DNA of 64,000 nt from Segatella copri (GCF_026015295.1 NZ_JAPDUW010000001.1:806001-870000); one strand, 5' to 3'. Shown: positions 1 to 9,642, counted from the first letter of the stretch. The notes: generated from the letters alone by a model not told the origin. Program-made: numbers and translations.

Positions 1-689
1 TTGCCGTTAGTGAAGGTGCAGGTAATGAAGGCCGTGCCAGCTGCCACACTTTGCGGGGCTACGATGGCGGTGTAGGTGTTGCTGCCCTTGTCATACGGGA
101 CGATTATATCCGGGTTGCCGCCTTCGGTGGAGAGACCCGTCAGCTGCACGGATGCCAGCCCCTCGGTGTTGTCCGTCAGAACGATGGTCACCAGCGCCGT
201 GCGGTGGGTGAAGCGGAGCGTGGGGCTACCGTAGGTCACCGTCTGTCCGTCGGCTACGATGAGGTCGCTGGTCTCAAAGTCCTTCTGGGTACTTTGGTTG
301 GCTTTTACTTTTACCGCAGGTGGGGTTGTCTCGCCAGCGGTGTAGGGCCACCACGCCGTAACGGTGATGTCGTTGTGGTTGGTCCAGTAGTACGGGTCGG
401 TGGAGGTCAGCGTGGCGCTGGTGGGGTCGGCGGTGGAGGGCGTTACGTCGTATGCCTTCACCGTGCCGTCCATCAGAACTGCTACGCTCTGCACACCCTC
501 CCAATTGCCGTCCACCGGGGCACGGGTGCCGGCGGTGGCTGTCGCAGCGGGGTTCAGCCCCGTGGCGGTGAAGACGATGGATCTGCCTTCCGCCCCTTCA
601 GGCAGGAAGCCCGCTTCGTCCTGCGTGCAGGCGGCAAGGGCGAACAGCAGGGCGATGGCTGCGAATATATGGATGTTTGTTCGTTTCAT
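1..689 (-). CDS. Fimbrillin-like lipoprotein (5' part, runs off the left edge)
   Basis: The ATG is at 689-687 and 229 codons stay open to the window edge, so the C-terminus is missing. A lipoprotein signal peptide ends in LAAC (Cys about residue 21), followed by TQDE, which predicts export and lipidation. The N-terminal part closely matches the neighbouring 702-2267 product: shared blocks include FALAACTQDE, DPYYW, ITVTAWWP and FTHRTA. That pattern is typical of the fimbrillin/Mfa-like family, whose members are surface pilus subunits or tips. Only 12 nt separate it from the stop of the upstream gene, so it is probably the fifth gene of one operon. High GC3 codons match the neighbour. It is a tandem paralogue rather than a fragment; how the C-terminus ends cannot be seen. 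Confidence 0.85.
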   Translation of the reverse strand, partial: MKRTNIHIFAAIALLFALAACTQDEAGFLPEGAEGRSIVFTATGLNPAATATAGTRAPVDGNWEGVQSVAVLMDGTVKAYDVTPSTADPTSATLTSTDPYYWTNHNDITVTAWWPYTAGETTPPAVKVKANQSTQKDFETSDLIVADGQTVTYGSPTLRFTHRTALVTIVLTDNTEGLASVQLTGLSTEGGNPDIIVPYDKGSNTYTAIVAPQSVAAGTAFITCTFTNG

Positions 690-701
690 GATGCGTGTTG
701 T

Positions 702-2267
702 TTAGGGGTTGTTATTGTTTCTTTTCAGTACGGGCAGGCCGTCGGTGCCGAGTGCCCACTGGTAGTCGTTGCCGGTGAGGGCGGGGTTCATGCCGTCGAC
801 GGCTGTCTGCCATTTCACGGTCGCGCCGTCCACCTTCGTGGCAACTACCGTTCCTCCTTCATTACGGAGTACTCCTTGCCCGGTATTGCCTCCCCAATAG
901 CAGGAAGTTATATTCTTGTAGTTGAAACGCACTAGAGTTCCACAGCCAGACTCATCTATCAATGTGCCGTCGAACCAGCAAGCGATGATATCGCCATAAT
1001 TTGCATTGGTTATACCACCACTATGTACAGTAAGTTTTCCCGTCACAGAGCAGGCAATGATTTGGCCATGATTTCGGTCCACCATTCCAGCAGCTCCTCC
1101 ACTACTGCCATCCAGATTCACATCTATGAGTTGTAGGTTCTTTATCACTCCACTTACATTTAAAAAATAAAAAAGTCCAAAACTCGCTGCTGAAAAGTTT
1201 AATCCCGTAATGCGGTGTCCCTGCCCATTAAAGACGCCGGAGTAGCCTGGCCATGTGTCTAAACGTGTCCATTTCTTACCCGTCAGGTCGATGTCGGCGG
1301 TGAGGGTGCAATTTATCGATTCATCTTCTTGTATGGCTTTGTTCCATGCCAGCAGGCCGTCGGCGTTATAGACCGTGTAGGTATTGGTGTTGCTGTCGTA
1401 GATGTAGCCCAAATCCTCGGCTGCGCCGCTCTCGCCGCCGCCGTCAGCCCAGCTGCCGATGGTGCAACCCTCTAACGTCAAGCCAGTGGTGTTCACCCTG
1501 ACGGTGTATTTATAGCGGTTGCCCGCTTCTAATACGACGTCGTTCTGCGGGCGGAAGTAGAAGGTGCCGCTGCCGAGTTCCACCTTGACGAACGGCTTGC
1601 CTGCCGCAACGGTCTGCGGGGCGGTCAGTGCCTCGTAGGTGTTTCCGCTTGCGTTGTAAGTCTTGATGGCGGTCGGGTTGCCGTTATCGGCGGAAAGGCT
1701 CACGAGGCTCACCGTGGCACCGGCGACGCTCGTGAATCCCGTGCCGGGCTTCAGTTCGATTGCGACGCGTGCCGTGCGGTGGGTAAATCCAAGTGTCGGG
1801 TCGTCAAATTTCACCGTCTGGTTTTCGGCGGAAATGAAGTCGCTTTTCTGGAAGTCAGCCAATTTGCTCTGGTCTTCGGCAACCTTCACGACAGGCATCT
1901 GTGTGATGTCTGTATTATCCAAGGGCCACCATGCCGATACGGTAATTGGGTTGCGGCTGATCCAGTAGTACGGGTCGTTCTCGCGTGAGAGCGTAGCACT
2001 CTTGTATCCGTCGGCATCCGTAGCCGTAACGGTGTATTCCTTTACCGCATCGCCAATCTTGAGTGCCACGGAATTGACGTCCACCCAGTCGCCGTCCACG
2101 GATGCACGGGTTGATGGCGTTGCCTCCACGGACAGTCCGGTGGCATGGATGACTATTGGGTATTCCTCTTTGGACAGACGGCTATCGTCAGCCAGTTCGT
2201 CCTGTGTGCAGGCGGCGAGGGCGAACAGCAGTGCGGTGGCTGCGGGGATAAATAATCTATGTCTCAT
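702..2267 (-). CDS. Fimbrillin family protein with C-terminal GLUG-like region
   Basis: A 521-residue secreted lipoprotein: the signal peptide ends FALAAC (lipobox Cys near residue 20). Residues about 35-270 resemble Mfa-like fimbrillin domains (TRASVDGDW, ITVSAWWP, FTHRTARVAIEL, then a strand-rich region). The part from about 345 to 480 has a GLUG-like pattern (NGQGHRITGLNFS, then repeated short beta segments). Such architecture is known from tip or accessory subunits of Bacteroidales fimbriae. It lies between the shorter fimbrillin (2302-3201) and its truncated paralogue (1-689), in the same direction with short gaps. Assignment as a minor or tip subunit is inference from size and the extra domain; a surface adhesin outside a pilus is the alternative. 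Confidence 0.85.
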   Translation of the reverse strand: MRHRLFIPAATALLFALAACTQDELADDSRLSKEEYPIVIHATGLSVEATPSTRASVDGDWVDVNSVALKIGDAVKEYTVTATDADGYKSATLSRENDPYYWISRNPITVSAWWPLDNTDITQMPVVKVAEDQSKLADFQKSDFISAENQTVKFDDPTLGFTHRTARVAIELKPGTGFTSVAGATVSLVSLSADNGNPTAIKTYNASGNTYEALTAPQTVAAGKPFVKVELGSGTFYFRPQNDVVLEAGNRYKYTVRVNTTGLTLEGCTIGSWADGGGESGAAEDLGYIYDSNTNTYTVYNADGLLAWNKAIQEDESINCTLTADIDLTGKKWTRLDTWPGYSGVFNGQGHRITGLNFSAASFGLFYFLNVSGVIKNLQLIDVNLDGSSGGAAGMVDRNHGQIIACSVTGKLTVHSGGITNANYGDIIACWFDGTLIDESGCGTLVRFNYKNITSCYWGGNTGQGVLRNEGGTVVATKVDGATVKWQTAVDGMNPALTGNDYQWALGTDGLPVLKRNNNNP

Positions 2268-2301
2268 AATCCTTCATTCTAATCAATTAATTATTAATAT
2301 C

Positions 2302-3201
2302 TTACAGGTCAGCATCCACTTCTCCACCGTCTATATCGTTCCACTTTGCAATGGTGGCTTCGCTGACTTCAAGGACTTTGTTGCTCACCTTGACAGTATA
2401 GGTGTAGTTGTTGCCCGCCAGCAGTGCGCCATCGGGCATGGTGAGTGTGGCAGGATATTCCTGACCTTTGTAATTCACAACCAACGGCAGGGATGCAACT
2501 GTCTGCGGGAAGAGGATGATCGATGACGTGAGATTGCCGTCTGCCAGATTCATGGTCAGTTCTCCGGTCTGTAGTCCGTTGTCTGCGGTGGCAATACCGT
2601 CGGCCGTGTTGAACGTACCGGTGAGTAACAATCCGTCCAGCGTGTAACGTTCAGGCTTGACCACGCTGAAATCCACACCATCGCCCGCCTCGAAGGTAAG
2701 GGTTATCCGGCTCATGCGGTGGTGGAAGGAGTTGTCTTCACCGCCTTTGTAGGTTTTGTCGGTAAAGCTCACCACCGGGCTGCTTTTGTCTCCCGTGGCT
2801 CCTGAAGCAAAGAGGAAGTCGATGGCAGGCTGGTTCAGCTGCGCCGTGGCATCGGTCGTGGCTGTGATGATGCCTCCCGCCGCGTTGTACGGATAGTAGG
2901 CGCGGAAAGTATGGGTCTTTGTATCTTCGAAATAGATAACCTTTCCTTCTGCCTCAAATTTCCCGTTCTTCAGGATGAAAGGCACGTTGCCGTACCGGGT
3001 ATCGTTGCCGATATCGGTGATGCCGATACGGTCACCGTTGTCCCAAGTGGTTCCGCTGGCACGGGTGTTTACGCTGATACCACCAGTAAACTGCACGGCT
3101 ACCTTACCATTTGCTGTTGTAGAAGCTGTATCTTCTGTACTGCATGAAACCATTGCACCTGCTAAGAGTGCAAGGGCGAAAAACTTCGTCATCTTTTTCA
3201 T
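2302..3201 (-). CDS. Fimbrillin family protein (probable structural subunit)
   Basis: A 299-residue lipoprotein with signal peptide ending GAMVSC (Cys about residue 20). The body fits the Mfa-like/fimbrillin family: VQFTGGISVNTRASG near residue 40, WDNGDRIGI, FRAYYPYN, FHHRMSRITLTFE about residue 160, and a C-terminal strand ending in KWNDIDGGEVDADL. The NTRASG segment resembles the arginine site where Bacteroidales fimbrillins are cut before polymerisation; that is family knowledge, not shown here. The size fits a main or accessory shaft subunit. It follows the FimB/Mfa2-like gene by 28 nt, consistent with one transcript. Confidence 0.87.
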   Translation of the reverse strand: MKKMTKFFALALLAGAMVSCSTEDTASTTANGKVAVQFTGGISVNTRASGTTWDNGDRIGITDIGNDTRYGNVPFILKNGKFEAEGKVIYFEDTKTHTFRAYYPYNAAGGIITATTDATAQLNQPAIDFLFASGATGDKSSPVVSFTDKTYKGGEDNSFHHRMSRITLTFEAGDGVDFSVVKPERYTLDGLLLTGTFNTADGIATADNGLQTGELTMNLADGNLTSSIILFPQTVASLPLVVNYKGQEYPATLTMPDGALLAGNNYTYTVKVSNKVLEVSEATIAKWNDIDGGEVDADL

Positions 3202-3229
3202 ATTATCAATATTTTAAAAGTTATTATTA

Positions 3230-4123
3230 TTATTTGGTTTCTACTTCATTGTTGAGGTTTGTCCAACCGTTGATGGTAGCTTCCAGATTCATCTTCGGCT
3301 GCATTTCTTCGTACTTGAACCTTAGTTCATACTTTCCACCAACATTCATCTTAGGAGCAGTGATGTCAAACTCCTGCAAGGTCCCGTTAGGCAGCAAGAG
3401 GCGGAGATAAACATGAGAGGCGGGGCTTCCCTGTATGGTTGGCATCAGTCGGATGACTTCCGATTTCAGGGTTGATTCCGTAGCCAGGAGGGTAGGGAGT
3501 TCCACTTCCGTTGGCTCTATGCTCGGCAAACCGTAGTCTCCATCACTGTTCTTCAGTGTTGGGAACAGACACCAGGCACAATCCAAAGCCTTGCCACTCA
3601 TCTCTGTGCCTTTCGGTATGTTCTCGATGATGATGGTCAGTTCCGAAAGCACGCTCTTTATAGGGGTTTGCACCACATAGCTGCCTTCCTTGTTGTCTAT
3701 CTTCACATCGGCAACTCCGAAATAGGCATTATGCTTCACATCTTTAGGATTGGTCAAGCCTATCTGGATATTGTTCCAGTTGGTCAAAGACCGGGTCTGG
3801 TCAGTGGTGAAAAATGGCTCTATGAGATTGGTAATAGCCAATATCTGATAATGCCCTTCAGGAAGAGCGAAGCGTTGGCTTGCCACCTCCTGTGCACCGC
3901 CATATTGTTTTTCCTCTACAAGCGAGCCGTCATTGGCATTGAATATCCAGAGCTTCACGTCTTTCACTTCCGTACCTTGGTCGGCTTCATCAGCCCAAAT
4001 GAGCGATACCGACAAGCCGCTTTCTTCCTTGTCATCATGAACATCATGGTCGCAACTTGTCAACAGGCATGGGACGCATAACAGCACCCATAACCAAATA
4101 TTAAATCTTCTTTTTGCTTTCAT
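3230..4123 (-). CDS. FimB/Mfa2-like fimbrial anchor lipoprotein (DUF5119-like)
   Basis: A 297-residue protein with signal peptide and lipobox LLTSC (Cys about residue 24). Residues 36-100 follow the FimB/Mfa2 N-terminal pattern: a strand SVSLIWADE, then VKLWIFNANDGSLV, then FALPEGHYQILAITN. The second half is a second beta domain ending LEATINGWTNLNNEVETK. In Porphyromonas and Bacteroides, members of this group sit in the outer membrane and anchor or limit the length of the fimbria; that role is transferred from the family. Its place directly before the fimbrillins and 20 nt after the barrel gene supports it. Confidence 0.75.
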   Translation of the reverse strand: MKAKRRFNIWLWVLLCVPCLLTSCDHDVHDDKEESGLSVSLIWADEADQGTEVKDVKLWIFNANDGSLVEEKQYGGAQEVASQRFALPEGHYQILAITNLIEPFFTTDQTRSLTNWNNIQIGLTNPKDVKHNAYFGVADVKIDNKEGSYVVQTPIKSVLSELTIIIENIPKGTEMSGKALDCAWCLFPTLKNSDGDYGLPSIEPTEVELPTLLATESTLKSEVIRLMPTIQGSPASHVYLRLLLPNGTLQEFDITAPKMNVGGKYELRFKYEEMQPKMNLEATINGWTNLNNEVETK

Positions 4124-4143
4124 TCTCTATCTTGTTTTAGGAG

Positions 4144-4914
4144 TTACGGATGATGATTGGTAAAAGGCAAGTTGATTCCTAATCTTATGCCACTTTCCCA
4201 CAAGAAGTTGTTCTTATGCTGATATTCCGGCATTCCATCCATACGTTCGCCAGTAAGACGGGTCAAACCGGAATAGATACCAAGTTTTAAGCAAGAGGTC
4301 AGTTGGTAGCCCACCTGCAAGTCTGCACCATAACCCAAATGCCAGTTGGTAGAACCTTTTATCACTTTGGCATCATCGGCTATAGTCTGAATATCAGCCT
4401 TGGTCGTTACAGCATAAATATGAGGTGATACTGCCAAATCCCATCGGCTGTCAGCTGTTTGAGGGAACAACCCAAGGAGGTTGATATTTACTCTGGCTCC
4501 ATATTGTCCCATAGAGACATGGCTTTTCAGATTGGCATACTCCCAACTGTCCATGCCCAGGACACCTGCCTTGTAAAGCACACCGTCGCTACCCAACCAA
4601 TAGTTACGTTCTACGCAGCAGTCTTGTGCAGACAATTTCATCTCTCCATACTTGGCAGATAACTCAGCCGAGAAGATGGAGTTGAAACGATAGCCCCCAT
4701 ATAAGCCAGCAGCCCAACCGGGATGAGTCTTGTCGTGTCCGAAACTTGAGAAGGTAGAGAAGCCGAAAGGCATTCCACCCTCTACTCCTACATACCAGCC
4801 TTGCTGACCGGTCTTTCCATCTTCTCTTGCTTCTGCTTTCGCGAAAGAAAATGGAAGAATTAAAGCAAGTGCTGCAACCAGTAATCGTTCTTTTCCAGTT
4901 AAATAATTTCTCAT
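4144..4914 (-). CDS. Outer-membrane beta-barrel protein at head of fimbrial operon
   Basis: A 256-residue protein with an N-terminal signal region ending near FAKAEA. The mature part opens with WYVGVEGGMPFGFS and alternates hydrophobic and polar residues (GLYGGYRF, LSAKYGEM, GYGADLQVGYQL), ending in SGIRLGINLPF, which is typical of small OmpA-type barrels. No peptidoglycan-binding OmpA domain is visible. It is the first gene of the fimbrial operon, with a promoter-like box 76-83 nt upstream. It may help place or secrete the fimbrial proteins, but no family name could be fixed from sequence alone. Confidence 0.7.
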   Translation of the reverse strand: MRNYLTGKERLLVAALALILPFSFAKAEAREDGKTGQQGWYVGVEGGMPFGFSTFSSFGHDKTHPGWAAGLYGGYRFNSIFSAELSAKYGEMKLSAQDCCVERNYWLGSDGVLYKAGVLGMDSWEYANLKSHVSMGQYGARVNINLLGLFPQTADSRWDLAVSPHIYAVTTKADIQTIADDAKVIKGSTNWHLGYGADLQVGYQLTSCLKLGIYSGLTRLTGERMDGMPEYQHKNNFLWESGIRLGINLPFTNHHP

Positions 4915-4989
4915 ATTAATCTATTATGTTTTGATTATAATTTACAATATTTTAAATCCTTCATGATACAGATTGTAAAAATCCTGGTG

Positions 4990-4997
4990 CAAAGATA
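4990..4997 (-). promoter_or_regulatory. Promoter -7 box for fimbrial operon
   Basis: TATCTTTG on the minus strand matches the Bacteroidetes -7 consensus TAnnTTTG and is followed by GCACC. Transcription would start near 4984, giving a leader of about 70 nt before the barrel gene. The -33 box is poor (TTTC-like near 5012-5015). Confidence 0.6.
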
Positions 4998-5212
4998 AGG
5001 TTTTTATTTGAAAGTGGGGGGTAATATTTGTTTTTTCAGGTATGATTTTTTGGTTTTGGGTGTCTCATTCGTGGGCAATGCGACACCTTGTTTGTATTTT
5101 TTAACGTTTTCAGACTCTATTGTCTTAACTCCTTAACTTCCTTAACTCCTTTAACTTCCTGATATGCGAAGTTCAGTTATTAGCCAATAATGATGTTAAT
5201 TTCATTCAAATA

Positions 5213-5244
5213 TTTGGCGTTATCAAGATTTTGCAGTATATTTG
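5213..5244 (+). promoter_or_regulatory. Promoter TTTG-N20-TATATTTG in front of AAA-ATPase gene
   Basis: TTTG at 5213-5216 and TATATTTG at 5237-5244 are exactly 20 nt apart, a textbook Bacteroidetes promoter. Its transcript would begin near 5251 and carry about 215 nt of leader before 5466. That leader holds a 34-codon ORF (5333-5437, MSESEIEGFHLIV...) of unknown value. A second, weaker box TAACTTAG lies at 5431-5437, close to the gene. The rest of the 4915-5465 gap is AT-rich, with short repeats of CTTAACTTC type at 5123-5160. Confidence 0.6.
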
Positions 5245-5465
5245 CATCCAAAGAATTTAAAACTACTTTAGCAACCAGATCTTATTCCAACAAAGATTAA
5301 GGATATTGTTAAATTTAAAATAATTAAGAATTATGAGTGAAAGTGAGATTGAGGGCTTTCATTTAATAGTGCAAAAGATAATTGTGAAAAATATCTCTCC
5401 CAAAATTTTCCTATTCAAAAAAATATTCGTAACTTAGCAGCGCAAAACGTAAAGCATGTAGGAAT

Positions 5466-7028
5466 ATGGCAAAAATGGTAAATTTCTATCCTGTAGGAAT
5501 ACAAACATTCTCGAATATCAGAGAGGGTAATTATCTCTATATAGATAAGACCCAATACATCGTGGATTTTCGAGAGAAAAAAATGAAGTATGTCTTTCTG
5601 AGTCGTCCAAGACGATTCGGAAAGTCGCTCTTTGCATCTACCCTCCAGGCCTATTTCGAGGGAAGGAAAGAACTTTTTGAGGGATTGGCCATTGCTGATT
5701 ATGAGAAGGATTGGGTGAAGCACCCTGTGCTGCATTTCGACCTGAGCGGCGCCAAGCACATGGGAGTGGAACAGCTGGAAAGATACCTGGCTGATATGCT
5801 TGAAGAGCAGGAGACAATCTGGGGATATAAGACGCATCAGGTGGACGCTAACCTCCGTTTGAAAGACCTGGTGAAAGAAGCATACAAGCAGACGGGTAAG
5901 AAGGTAGTGATTATCATTGATGAATATGATGCCCCTTTGCTGGATGTAGTGCATGAAAAGGAAAATTTGAAACCGCTGCGCCTCATCATGCAGAACTTCT
6001 ATAGTCCCATCAAGATGCTCGACCCATACTTGGAGTTTACCTTCATCACGGGTATCACCAAGTTCTCGCAGCTCAGCATCTTCAGCGAACTGAATAACCT
6101 CGATAACATCAGTATGTTCGACCAGTATTCGGCTATTTGCGGTATCAGCAAGAAGGAACTTACCACTCAGATGAAACCGGATATAGAGGCATTGGGAGAA
6201 GACCTGGGTATGACGTATGAGGAGTGCCTGGCAGAGCTGACAAGATTCTACGACGGCTATCATTTCAGTAAGAAATCTGAAGATGTATTCAATCCGTTCA
6301 GCCTGGTAAAGGCACTGAATGCACGGGATATTGCTCCTTACTGGTTTGGCTCGGGTACGCCGACTTATCTTATCAAGACGCTGCAGAAGTATCACGTCAA
6401 TGTGATGGATATTGAGAAGAAATCATGTGATGTGGATGACTTTGATGTTTCGCCAGAAATGATGACTTCTGCGCTTCCGTTGCTCTATCAGAGTGGTTAT
6501 CTCACCATCAAGAAGTATAACCCGATGCTGCAACGTTATACCTTGGAATATCCTAACAGAGAGGTTAAGATTGGCATGCTCAAGAGTCTTGCACCTAACT
6601 ATCTTTCACCAATATCTTTGGATAATAATAGTCTGGTAGGTGATTTTCTGGAAATGCTCTATGAGGCAGACGTTGAGGGAGCGATGGTGCGCCTGAAGGC
6701 TTATCTTGCCAGCATTTCCAACCGTTTGAGCAATAAGAACGAACGGGATTTCCAGACGGTGTTCTATCTTATCTTTAACCTGATGGGAGCACACATGAGG
6801 GTAGAGGAGGATAGTGCGATAGGCAGGGCTGATGCAGTGGTGTATATGCCTGATGCCGTATTTGTTTTCGAGTTGAAATATGATGGTTCAGCCGAGGAAG
6901 CTATCAGACAGATAGATGAAAAGGGATATCTGATTCCATATTCTGCCGATGGTAAGCGTCTGTTTAAGATTGGTGTAAATTATGACAGCACACAGCGGAC
7001 GATAGGTGATTGGATTATCAAGGAATAG
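5466..7028 (+). CDS. AAA-ATPase / DUF1703 (PD-(D/E)XK nuclease-like) protein
   Basis: A 520-residue protein of the AAA-ATPase-like plus DUF1703 family, which is present in many copies in Prevotella and Bacteroides genomes. Visible: the N-terminal signature [15 protein letters not shown] and YIDKTQYI, a Walker A-like loop [11 protein letters not shown] around residue 50, Walker [13 protein letters not shown] around residue 150, and near the C-terminus [10 protein letters not shown] followed by FVFELKYDG, which supplies the D...ExK core of a PD-(D/E)XK nuclease fold. The natural role is unknown; nucleic-acid processing or mobile-element linkage is often proposed. It is transcribed alone, converging on the DedA gene with a shared terminator. 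Confidence 0.88.
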   Translation: MAKMVNFYPVGIQTFSNIREGNYLYIDKTQYIVDFREKKMKYVFLSRPRRFGKSLFASTLQAYFEGRKELFEGLAIADYEKDWVKHPVLHFDLSGAKHMGVEQLERYLADMLEEQETIWGYKTHQVDANLRLKDLVKEAYKQTGKKVVIIIDEYDAPLLDVVHEKENLKPLRLIMQNFYSPIKMLDPYLEFTFITGITKFSQLSIFSELNNLDNISMFDQYSAICGISKKELTTQMKPDIEALGEDLGMTYEECLAELTRFYDGYHFSKKSEDVFNPFSLVKALNARDIAPYWFGSGTPTYLIKTLQKYHVNVMDIEKKSCDVDDFDVSPEMMTSALPLLYQSGYLTIKKYNPMLQRYTLEYPNREVKIGMLKSLAPNYLSPISLDNNSLVGDFLEMLYEADVEGAMVRLKAYLASISNRLSNKNERDFQTVFYLIFNLMGAHMRVEEDSAIGRADAVVYMPDAVFVFELKYDGSAEEAIRQIDEKGYLIPYSADGKRLFKIGVNYDSTQRTIGDWIIKE

Positions 7029-7099
7029 GTCACTTGAATCCAACCTTGTTTTGCCATGATGAGATGCTTTAGAAGATAAGTAATTATACGAAAGAAAAA

Positions 7100-7135
7100 A
7101 TCCCCCATCCCGCTTGAGAATGCAGGATGGGGGAT
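7100..7135. terminator. Bidirectional terminator hairpin
   Basis: An 11-bp stem (ATCCCCCATCC at 7100-7110 with its complement at 7125-7135) is flanked by A-rich sequence on the left and TAGTTTCTT on the right. It lies between the convergent genes ending at 7028 and 7142 and can serve both. Confidence 0.8.
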
Positions 7136-7141
7136 AGTTTC

Positions 7142-7783
7142 TTATTTCTTCTTGAGCCCCTTGTATGCAAGGAAAGCTACAATAACAACGGCAAGAGCCA
7201 AGATGATGTAACCGAGCTCATGACTATACTTTAATGCCTGCTGATATACATCTTGAGTTGTTTTATAGTCTGTATATTGGTAAATACCCCAACCGATGGT
7301 TGCTAAAACAGTATTCCAGATGCCAGCACCGATTGTGGTATAGAGCAAGAATTTGCCTACATGCATGCCTGCCAAACCGGCTGGAATGCTGATTAACTGG
7401 CGAACAGCTGGTACCAGGCGCCCAAAAATAGTGGATGCGGCTCCATGCTTGCGGAAAAACTCTTCTGCAACTTCTACCTTTTGGCGGTCTATCAGGCACA
7501 TATGTCCGATGCGGCTGTCGGCAAAACGGTAGATGATAGGGCGGCCTACCCATTTAGCTAAATAATAGTTGATAAGTGCACCGATATTGGCACCAATGGT
7601 GGCAAATACGATGACTAGGATAAACGACATTCCGCTATCAGGATCCATGGCTTTCCATGCTGCAGGTGGAACAACCACCTCTGATGGGAATGGGACGAAT
7701 GAACTCTCGATAGCCATGAAAAGGATTACTACCCAGTAATTTAAATTGTCTAGTATCCAAAGAAAAAGCTCTGCTGTATTCAT
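7142..7783 (-). CDS. DedA family membrane protein
   Basis: A 213-residue integral membrane protein of the DedA/SNARE-associated family. Recognisable are SSFVPFPSEVVVPPAA near residue 27, a glycine-rich helix GANIGALINYYLAKWVG, FGRLVPAVRQLISIPAGLAGM near residue 121, and further membrane segments up to a C-terminal KGLKKK tail. DedA proteins sit in the inner membrane and are linked to lipid carrier recycling and membrane homeostasis. The gene follows glnS with a hairpin between them, so it may be read from an own promoter or by read-through. Confidence 0.88.
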   Translation of the reverse strand: MNTAELFLWILDNLNYWVVILFMAIESSFVPFPSEVVVPPAAWKAMDPDSGMSFILVIVFATIGANIGALINYYLAKWVGRPIIYRFADSRIGHMCLIDRQKVEVAEEFFRKHGAASTIFGRLVPAVRQLISIPAGLAGMHVGKFLLYTTIGAGIWNTVLATIGWGIYQYTDYKTTQDVYQQALKYSHELGYIILALAVVIVAFLAYKGLKKK

Positions 7784-7804
7784 TTGTTATCTTGAATCTA
7801 AATA

Positions 7805-7840
7805 ATATCTGTCTCAGCTGTTGAAAACTGAGACAGATAT
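7805..7840. terminator. Hairpin between glnS and dedA-like gene
   Basis: A 13-bp perfect stem (ATATCTGTCTCAG at 7805-7817 with 7828-7840) with a 10-nt loop lies just after the glnS stop. On the minus strand it is followed by only a weak T-run, so it may be a partial terminator or processing site rather than a strong stop. Confidence 0.6.
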
Positions 7841-7847
7841 AGGTGAT

Positions 7848-9563
7848 TTATTTATTCTGTTTTGCCCATGTATCCTTCAAACCAACGGTTTTGTTGAATA
7901 CTGGTTTTTCTGCAGTAGAATCAAGATCGGCCATGAAATAACCGATACGCTGGAACTGGAGATATTCACCTGGCTTCTTGCTGGCTGCATATTCCTCAAC
8001 ATAGCAGTTAGGATAGTCGTGGAAGCTGTCTGGGTTAAGCAACTCGTGGAAGTCACGTTCATCAGCAGATGGATTTTCTACCATAAAGAGACGGTCGTAT
8101 TCGCGCACCTCTGCCTTTACGCAGTGATCTGCTGATACCCAATGCAATGTACCCTTAACCTTACGGTTGGCACCTTCCATGCCGCTCTTGCTGATAGGAT
8201 CGTATTCTGCCTGAATCTCAGTGATAACACCATTTTCGTCCTTTGTGCATCCAGTGCACTTAACGATGTAAGCATTCTTCAGACGAACTTCTTTACCTGG
8301 AGTCATACGGAAGAATTTTTTAGGAGCATCTTCCATAAAGTCAGCACGTTCTATCCAGAGATTCTTAGAGAATGTGATGGTGTGTGTACCGTCAGCTTCA
8401 TTTTCTGGATTATTGATGGCTTCCATTTCCTCTGTTTCACCTTCCGGATAGTTGGTAATTACGAGTTTTACAGGATCAAGTACTGCACTCACACGACAAG
8501 CTTTCTTGTTCAAGTCTTCTCTAACAGATGCTTCGAGTAAGGCCATATCGTTGAGAGCATCGAACTTAGTATAACCGATACTGTCGATAAACATACGAAT
8601 ACTCTCAGGAGAGTAACCGCGACGGCGCATTCCGCAAAGAGTAGGCATACGTGGGTCGTCCCATCCGATAACCAGTTTCTCATCAACCAGCTGGTGAAGC
8701 TTACGCTTGCTCATTACTGTATAAGTGAGGTTCAATCGGTTGAACTCAATCTGACGAGGACGATTGTCGTTTAATACATCTGCAGTTCCGTCCTTCTCCT
8801 TCAAGAAGTCGATGAACTTATCGTAAAGCGGACGGTGAGGTACAAATTCCAATGTACAGATAGAGTGGGTTACCCCTTCAAAGTAGTCACTCTGTCCGTG
8901 AGCGAAATCATACATAGGATATGCATGCCATTTAGTTCCTGTACGGTGATGAGGAGTTTGGATGATACGATACATGATAGGATCGCGGAAATGCATGTTT
9001 GGATTCGCCATATCGAGTTTTGCGCGAAGCACCATGCTGCCTTCTACGGCCTCAGGAGTATTCATCTTCTCAAACAAAGCAAGGCTTTCTTCGATTGGGC
9101 GATCACGATATGGGCTAGCAGTACCCGGTGTGGTAGGGGTACCCTTCTGCTGTGCAATTTCTTCAGCAGTTTGTTCATCTATATATGCATTGCCCTTCTT
9201 GATCATCCAGACAGCAAAATCCCAAAGCTTCTCAAAGTAGTCAGAAGCATAGTAGATATTGCCCCACTTGAAACCGAGCCACTGGATGTCTTGAAGAATA
9301 TTCTCTACATATTCATTGTTTTCCTTGCTAGGGTTAGTGTCATCAAAACGAAGATTGCAAACACCATTATATTTCTCTGCAACACCAAAGTCCATGCAGA
9401 TAGCTTTGGCATGGCCGATATGCAGATAACCATTAGGCTCTGGCGGAAAACGCGTCTGGATTCGTCCTCCGTTTTTGCCTTCTTTGAGGTCTTCCTCAAC
9501 TAACTGTTCTACGAAAGAGATACTTTTCTTCTCTTCCAAATTGTTTTCTTCATTAATTGCCAT
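7848..9563 (-). CDS. glnS: Glutaminyl-tRNA synthetase
   Basis: A 571-residue class I aminoacyl-tRNA synthetase that charges tRNA-Gln in the cytoplasm. The HIGH motif is seen in PPEPNGYLHIGHAKA near residue 42, with FDDTNPSKE after it. The KMSKS counterpart is VMSKRKLHQL around residue 283, followed by GWDDPRMPTL. The C-terminal half has the two anticodon-binding beta barrels of the GlnRS family. Length is normal for bacterial GlnRS. A direct GlnRS means this organism does not need the amidotransferase route for tRNA-Gln. A promoter box lies 38-45 nt upstream of the start. Confidence 0.96.
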   Translation of the reverse strand: MAINEENNLEEKKSISFVEQLVEEDLKEGKNGGRIQTRFPPEPNGYLHIGHAKAICMDFGVAEKYNGVCNLRFDDTNPSKENNEYVENILQDIQWLGFKWGNIYYASDYFEKLWDFAVWMIKKGNAYIDEQTAEEIAQQKGTPTTPGTASPYRDRPIEESLALFEKMNTPEAVEGSMVLRAKLDMANPNMHFRDPIMYRIIQTPHHRTGTKWHAYPMYDFAHGQSDYFEGVTHSICTLEFVPHRPLYDKFIDFLKEKDGTADVLNDNRPRQIEFNRLNLTYTVMSKRKLHQLVDEKLVIGWDDPRMPTLCGMRRRGYSPESIRMFIDSIGYTKFDALNDMALLEASVREDLNKKACRVSAVLDPVKLVITNYPEGETEEMEAINNPENEADGTHTITFSKNLWIERADFMEDAPKKFFRMTPGKEVRLKNAYIVKCTGCTKDENGVITEIQAEYDPISKSGMEGANRKVKGTLHWVSADHCVKAEVREYDRLFMVENPSADERDFHELLNPDSFHDYPNCYVEEYAASKKPGEYLQFQRIGYFMADLDSTAEKPVFNKTVGLKDTWAKQNK

Positions 9564-9600
9564 AATTCAATAAAAAGAATAATTTTTAAATTTTATGGTG

Positions 9601-9608
9601 CAAAGATA
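9601..9608 (-). promoter_or_regulatory. Promoter -7 box of glnS
   Basis: Minus-strand TATCTTTG, followed by GCACCATAAA, gives a short leader of roughly 30 nt to the glnS ATG. Confidence 0.6.
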
Positions 9609-9642
9609 CAAATTTAATTGTAAGTACCGAAATTATCTGGCA

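Noticed and set aside
51..935. Plus-strand 294-codon ORF opposite the fimbrillin genes
   Set aside because: Antisense shadow of two well-supported fimbrillin genes; composition is unlike a protein and no family is seen.
5415..6395. Minus-strand 326-codon ORF
   Set aside because: Lies entirely opposite the AAA-ATPase/DUF1703 gene; no motifs.
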